Shown: positions 60,102 to 64,000 of the stretch, piece after piece
Numbering within the stretch: position 1 is the first letter of the stretch
How the letters are laid out: each line of letters opens with the position of its first letter
Assembly: GCF_009905435.1 (NCBI RefSeq)
Contig: NZ_JAAAMT010000017.1
Span: 1 to 64,000 of the forward strand
Length of the DNA: 64,000 nucleotides
Origin: Pseudomonas sp. R5(2019)
GTDB lineage: Bacteria; Pseudomonadota; Gammaproteobacteria; Pseudomonadales; Pseudomonadaceae
Reading direction: 5' to 3'
Position numbers and translations under genes: made by a program
Notes under the pieces: generated by a model
Database searches by the model: none
What the model saw: the letters and a program-made list of their open reading frames with translations, nothing else
Told to the model about the DNA's origin: nothing

Positions 60102-60999
60102 CGGCTTGACTGGCCAGCAGGGCGCCGGCTTTTTCCGTGAGGATCTCCAGCAGCGTCTTGAGCGCCGGCGACGCTTCGTGCTCGCGCAAGGTCAGGGCGT
60201 AGAGGGTTACCGGAATGGCCGGGGCAATCGGGCACATATCCAGGCCCGCCGCGCGGGCGCCGAGGGCGGTGAAAGGGTCAACCACCGCCAGCCCTTCGCC
60301 GGCTTCGACCATGCTGCGCATCATCGGGTAAGTCTGCACGCGGGTCTGGATAAGCGGTGCCGGGCGCAGGGTCTGCAGTCTGTTTTCCAGCAAGCGCCGC
60401 AGCGGGTCCTCGCCATCCAGGCCAATCATGGTCTGCCCGGCCAGGTCTTGCAGGGCGATGTATTTCTGCTTCGGTTGCAGCCAGCCGTGCGGCGCCAGCA
60501 GCTGCAGTTTGCCCTGGACCAGGGCCGCGCCGGTGATGGCGGGGTGCTCGCAAGGCTCCAGGCTCAGGCCGACGTCGCAGTCGCGCAACAGCAGGCTGCG
60601 GACAATCGCCTGGTTGCTCTGGCTGGACAGCGAGCAGGGGGTCTCGCGAAAACGCCGGCGCAGGGCGGCAACGCTCTGGGGCAGCAGCTGTTGGGCGAGG
60701 GTCGGGGTGCAGACAACCCGCAAGGGCGGGTCCTGATGCTGACGCAGGTCGCAGGCCAGGCGCCGGATGTGCTCGAGTCCGTCATACAGTCGGTTGAATT
60801 CGTTTTCCAGCGCCAGCGCTTCGCGGGTCGGTTGCAACCGGCCCCGGCCCTGAGCGAACAGCATGTAGCCCAATTGCTGTTCGGCCTCTTGCAGGGTCGC
60901 GCTGACGGCGGTGGAGGGGAGGTCGAGCGAGGCGGCTGCGGCCGTCAGGTTGCCGGTCTGCAGAATCGCCTGGATCACTTCAATATGACGCAGTCGCAT
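60091..60999 (-). CDS. LysR family transcriptional regulator
   Basis: 302-residue LysR regulator. N-terminal winged helix-turn-helix (about 1-60: MRLRHIEVIQAILQTGNLTAAAASL) and a periplasmic-binding-like co-inducer domain (about 90-290). Its target is unknown; the GNAT gene is convergent and the neighbouring small gene is on the same strand upstream, so no obvious divergent target. Family members usually regulate a divergent gene; here that gene is not present. Confidence 0.92.
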   Translation of the reverse strand: MRLRHIEVIQAILQTGNLTAAAASLDLPSTAVSATLQEAEQQLGYMLFAQGRGRLQPTREALALENEFNRLYDGLEHIRRLACDLRQHQDPPLRVVCTPTLAQQLLPQSVAALRRRFRETPCSLSSQSNQAIVRSLLLRDCDVGLSLEPCEHPAITGAALVQGKLQLLAPHGWLQPKQKYIALQDLAGQTMIGLDGEDPLRRLLENRLQTLRPAPLIQTRVQTYPMMRSMVEAGEGLAVVDPFTALGARAAGLDMCPIAPAIPVTLYALTLREHEASPALKTLLEILTEKAGALLASQAART

Positions 61000-61051
61000 G
61001 AACTCCCTTTCTCCCGGGTCAAGGCCTCGATTGGCCGTATCCTACGGCAGA

Positions 61052-61258
61052 TCAGGGAACGCGGGTGATCTTGACCCCGCTTTGCACCAGTTCGAACACA
61101 TCGTCTTCTACGTGATTGACGCGATCGCCAATGGCCAGACGGTAGGTGGTGAGGTTGCTGCCATCCGCTTGAGGGGTGGATTCCTGATATTCATGAACGG
61201 GATAAATCCGACCTTCTGCGTCCCTTGCATGAAATTGTCCAACGAGTACTGCAGCCAT
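61052..61258 (-). CDS. Small conserved hypothetical protein, 68 residues
   Basis: 68-residue acidic cytoplasmic protein, MAAVLVGQFHARDAEGRIY at the start, then DGSNLTTYRLAIGDRVNHV and VFELVQSGVKITRVP. The pattern suggests a small beta-barrel. GAGG lies about 11 nt before the ATG at 61258; an in-frame start ten codons upstream is less likely. No recognised family. It sits 52 nt upstream of lysR on the same strand. Confidence 0.7.
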   Translation of the reverse strand: MAAVLVGQFHARDAEGRIYPVHEYQESTPQADGSNLTTYRLAIGDRVNHVEDDVFELVQSGVKITRVP

Positions 61259-61444
61259 TTGTTCAAGAACCTCTAGAAAAATCCACAATTTGCGTCAGCT
61301 GTAGACCACTGATTTACAGGCGAAGTTTAGCCGACACTGAAAAATAATCTTCTGTCCGACAGAACGAAAGCACCATACAGCGGAATAATCGGGAACTGTC
61401 ATCTATAAGTTAACCTCCTCAAGTCAGATAAGTCGGAAACTCTT

Positions 61445-62005
61445 ATGAGCAAAGTCTATTCAGTGGCCGTGGTGGTCGGCAGTCTGAGGAAGGAATCGTT
61501 CAACAAAAAGGTGGCGCTGGCCTTGAAAAACATGGCCCCGGCGAGCCTATTGCTTGAGTTGATCGAGATCGGCGAGCTGCCGTTGTACAACGAAGATATT
61601 GACAGTGATTCACCGCCAGCGGCCTATACCGCGTTCCGTGAAAAAATTCGCAACAGCGACGCGGTGCTGTTTGTTACCCCGGAATACAACCGTTCGGTCC
61701 CCGGCGTGTTGAAGAATGCGATCGACGTCGGCTCGCGGCCTTATGGCAAAAGTGTCTGGAACAAGAAACCGGGCGCGGTCATCAGCGTTTCGCCAGGCGC
61801 GGTCGGTGGCTTTGGTGCCAACCATCATCTGCGCCAGTCCATGGTCTTTTTGAATGTGCCGTGCATGCAGATGCCGGAGGCCTATATAGGCAGGGCGGGC
61901 TCGTTGTTTGACGATGCCGGCAAGCTCTCGGAGCAAACCCGGCCGCTCTTGCAGAGCTTTATCGACAGCTACGGCCAGTGGGTCGAAAAACAACTCAATG
62001 CCTGA
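61445..62005 (+). CDS. NADPH-dependent FMN reductase (ChrR/azoreductase type)
   Basis: 186-residue flavodoxin-fold quinone/azo/chromate reductase using FMN and NAD(P)H. FMN phosphate loop GSLRKESFNKK (residues 12-22), TPEYNRSVPGVLKNAID and a G-rich SVSPGAVGGFGANHH. Such enzymes reduce quinones by two electrons and guard against oxidative stress; chromate reduction is a side activity. Start at ATG 61445 with no strong Shine-Dalgarno (GGAAAC). Convergent with phnX. Confidence 0.93.
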   Translation: MSKVYSVAVVVGSLRKESFNKKVALALKNMAPASLLLELIEIGELPLYNEDIDSDSPPAAYTAFREKIRNSDAVLFVTPEYNRSVPGVLKNAIDVGSRPYGKSVWNKKPGAVISVSPGAVGGFGANHHLRQSMVFLNVPCMQMPEAYIGRAGSLFDDAGKLSEQTRPLLQSFIDSYGQWVEKQLNA

Positions 62006-62060
62006 AGCAACGACGCCGCAGTCCCTTGCCGGGGCTGCGGCGTCGTTGTGTTCAACGGCC

Positions 62061-62888
62061 TCAGGCCGCTTGTGGCGTCTCGCCATTGGCCAGGCGACGG
62101 TTGATGTCGGCGACCACTTGCGGCAGTTCATTGATGGTGTCGATCAGGTAGTGCGGGCGCGAACCTTCGAACAGTGCGTGGATGCGCTTGCGTTCGGTGT
62201 CCAGCTGATCCGAGCCCAGGGCGCGGAAGCCTTCGTAGGTCAGGCCCAGGGCGTTGCCCGAGCACACCAGCGCCACGGTCCACATGCCGGCACGGCGGCC
62301 TTCCAGGATGCCCGGGACGGTGTCATCGACCTTAACGCAGGCGGCGACGTCGTCGATGCCCAGGGCGATCACGTTGGCCAGGGCCTGGGCCGGCCAAGGG
62401 CGGCCGTTAGGCACTTCGTCGGTGGCGACCACATGGTCGGCGACATAGCCATTCTTGGCCGCCAGCTCAACCACCTTCTCCATCACCACCGCCGGGTAGC
62501 CGGAGCAGGAGCCGATTTTCAGGCCGTCGTTGCGCAGTTGGGTGATGGTCTCCAGCGCACCCGGGATCAGCGCCGAGTGGGTGGCGATCTTCTCGATCTG
62601 CAGCGGCATGAAGCGCTTGTAGATGGCGGTCACGTCGTCATCGGTCGGGGTGCGGCCGAATACCTGCTTGTAGCGTTCGGCGATCTGCGGCTGGTCGCAC
62701 AGGGTGCGGATGTGGTCCCACTTGCCCATGCCCATCGGGCCGCGCGCTTCTTCGATGGAGACCTGCACGTCGAACTCGCCGAAGGCTTCGACAAAAATCT
62801 GCGTCGGGGCAAAGGAGCCGAAGTCGACCACGGTGCCGGCCCAGTCGAGGATGGCGGCTTGAAGCTGGGTAGGGTTGTTGTAGTTCAT
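62061..62888 (-). CDS. phnX: Phosphonoacetaldehyde hydrolase (phosphonatase)
   Basis: 275-residue HAD-superfamily enzyme cutting the C-P bond of phosphonoacetaldehyde to acetaldehyde and phosphate. Nucleophile Asp15 in [12 protein letters not shown], Schiff-base Lys56 in MGMGKWDHI, both as in Bacillus cereus PhnX, with SCSGYP and VKVDDT loops following. AAGGAATT before ATG 62888. Downstream of phnW on the same strand with a 55-nt gap: the two catalyse consecutive steps of 2-aminoethylphosphonate degradation. Confidence 0.97.
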   Translation of the reverse strand: MNYNNPTQLQAAILDWAGTVVDFGSFAPTQIFVEAFGEFDVQVSIEEARGPMGMGKWDHIRTLCDQPQIAERYKQVFGRTPTDDDVTAIYKRFMPLQIEKIATHSALIPGALETITQLRNDGLKIGSCSGYPAVVMEKVVELAAKNGYVADHVVATDEVPNGRPWPAQALANVIALGIDDVAACVKVDDTVPGILEGRRAGMWTVALVCSGNALGLTYEGFRALGSDQLDTERKRIHALFEGSRPHYLIDTINELPQVVADINRRLANGETPQAA

Positions 62889-62943
62889 GTCTGAATTCCT
62901 TGAATGGTCGTGCTGCAAATAAGGGTTAACAAGCAGAAGCGGT

Positions 62944-64000
62944 TCAGATGTCCAGCACTTCCATTTCGCGCAGGACTTCGGCGATAGCGTTGACGGCGGC
63001 GCTCATACCGTCCGGGCCGACGCAGCCGATGCTGCCGACGCGGAAGGTTTCGACCTGGGTCAATTTGCCCGGGTAGAGAATGAATCCCTTGGCCTTGACG
63101 CGCTCGTAGAAGTCCTTGAACTGGTAGCGGGCATCACGCGGGGCGTGGAAGGTGACGATGATCGGCGCCTGGATCTCGGCCGGCAGGAAGCTGCGCAGGC
63201 CAATCTCGGCCATGCCATCGAGCAGCGTCTTGCAGTTGGCGGCGTAGCGGGCGTGGCGAGCGGGCAGGCCGCCTTCTTCGTTGTACTGCAGCAGGGCTTC
63301 GTGCAGCGCCGCCACCACGTGGGTGGGCGGGGTGAAGCGCCATTGGCCGCTCTTGGCCATGTAGGTGTGTTGGTCGTACAGGTCCATGGCCAGCGAGTGG
63401 GCATTGCCTTCGGCCTTGGCCAGCGAGTCTTTGGCGGTGAACACAAAGCCCATGCCGGGCACGCCTTCAAGGCATTTGCCGGAAGCGGCGATCAGGGCAT
63501 CGAACGGGATTTCCCGGGCATCGATCGGCAAGGCGCCGAAGGAGCTCATGGCATCAATGATCAGGCGTTTGCCGTGCTGGGCCACCACCTGGGCGATTTC
63601 TGCCAGTGGGTTGAGAATGCCGGTGCTGGTCTCGCAGTGGATCAGGGCGACGTGGGTGATGGCGCTGTCGGCGCGCAGCAGGCGGTCAACGTCTTGCGCG
63701 GTGGTGGGTTCGTCTTCGGCGGTTTCAAAGGTGCTGAAGTCACGGCCCAGCACTTTGCAGATCTTCGCCAGGCGCTGGCCGTAGGCGCCGTTGATCAGTA
63801 CCAGCACCTTGCCATCGCGCGGCACCAGGGTGCCGATCGCCGCTTCCACGGCGAAGGTGCCGCTGCCTTGCAGGGGCACGCAGTGGTGACTGTCGGCACC
63901 GTTGACGATGGCCAACAGTTGTTGGCAGAGGCTGGCAGTCAGGTCGTTGAAGCGGCTGTCCCAGGAACCCCAGTCAACCATCATCGCTTGCCGCGTACGG
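62944..64000 (-). CDS. phnW: 2-aminoethylphosphonate-pyruvate aminotransferase, 5' end outside the window
   Basis: PLP enzyme (fold type I, class V-like) converting 2-aminoethylphosphonate and pyruvate to phosphonoacetaldehyde and alanine. 351 codons are visible; the reading frame continues past base 64000 ([17 protein letters not shown] at the edge), so the start and about the first 15-20 residues are missing. PLP lysine in [12 protein letters not shown]. Overall shape matches the roughly 370-residue PhnW. Feeds phnX. Confidence 0.96.
   Translation of the reverse strand, partial: RTRQAMMVDWGSWDSRFNDLTASLCQQLLAIVNGADSHHCVPLQGSGTFAVEAAIGTLVPRDGKVLVLINGAYGQRLAKICKVLGRDFSTFETAEDEPTTAQDVDRLLRADSAITHVALIHCETSTGILNPLAEIAQVVAQHGKRLIIDAMSSFGALPIDAREIPFDALIAASGKCLEGVPGMGFVFTAKDSLAKAEGNAHSLAMDLYDQHTYMAKSGQWRFTPPTHVVAALHEALLQYNEEGGLPARHARYAANCKTLLDGMAEIGLRSFLPAEIQAPIIVTFHAPRDARYQFKDFYERVKAKGFILYPGKLTQVETFRVGSIGCVGPDGMSAAVNAIAEVLREMEVLDI

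Noticed and set aside
61052-61288. Start of the small hypothetical gene at 61288
   Set aside because: The extra ten residues lack a ribosome site, whereas GAGG precedes the ATG at 61258.

Overview
The window is a stretch of Pseudomonas chromosome, probably from the fluorescens/putida side of the genus. Base composition is high in GC. Gene order matches two conserved Pseudomonas blocks that I recall from PAO1 but could not check here. One is apeB-rluA-minEDC-lpxL. The other runs acnB, usp, lpxH-ppiB, glnS-cysS, folD, tRNA-Arg/His/Leu, tig-clpP-clpX-lon-hupB-ppiD, fabI, yejFEBA, mltD-gloB-yafS-rnhA, dnaQ, ldcA. Most of the window is housekeeping. Intergenic space is rich in REP-type palindromes, and one REP pair brackets a REP-associated tyrosine transposase (RAYT).

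Layout. 1-2.3 kb: an ABC substrate-binding protein divergent from a PhnR-like GntR/UTRA regulator, with two related palindromes between them. 2.4-12.3 kb: mechanosensitive channel with a tiny upstream membrane protein, aminopeptidase, RAYT, rluA, minEDC, a lipid A acyltransferase and a patatin-like lipase. 12.6-18.5 kb: acnB with an unusually structured leader, DUF1289 protein, an unrecognised 205-residue protein, tandem Usp, miaE. 18.7-23.4 kb: a MarR-controlled tripartite efflux operon. 23.5-29.3 kb: lpxH-ppiB, glnS-cysS, folD. 29.6-30.5 kb: three tRNAs and two small genes. 30.6-39.1 kb: the tig-clpP-clpX-lon-hupB-ppiD protein quality-control block, with a decayed tRNA-Asp between hupB and ppiD. 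39.3-47.5 kb: fabI and a five-gene oligopeptide ABC transporter with two tandem binding proteins. 47.6-51.2 kb: mltD, gloB, yafS, rnhA. 51.3-56.2 kb: copCD, a trehalose synthase and an aromatic aminotransferase sit between rnhA and dnaQ, which I recall as adjacent in PAO1. 56.2-62 kb: dnaQ, lysine/arginine/ornithine decarboxylase, a streptothricin-acetyltransferase-like GNAT, LysR regulator, FMN reductase. 62-64 kb: phnX and the 3' part of phnW, for 2-aminoethylphosphonate breakdown. phnW runs off the right edge.

The ends of the window may be linked by function: a phosphonate-type binding protein and PhnR-like regulator at the left, and phnWX at the right. No phage, plasmid, CRISPR or defence locus was seen. 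The most unusual signals are small: the acnB leader fold, the tRNA-Asp relic, a composite repeat in which REP pairs sit inside a second conserved inverted repeat (three copies), a hairpin that would hide the ldcA ribosome-binding site, and two unlisted small ORFs.
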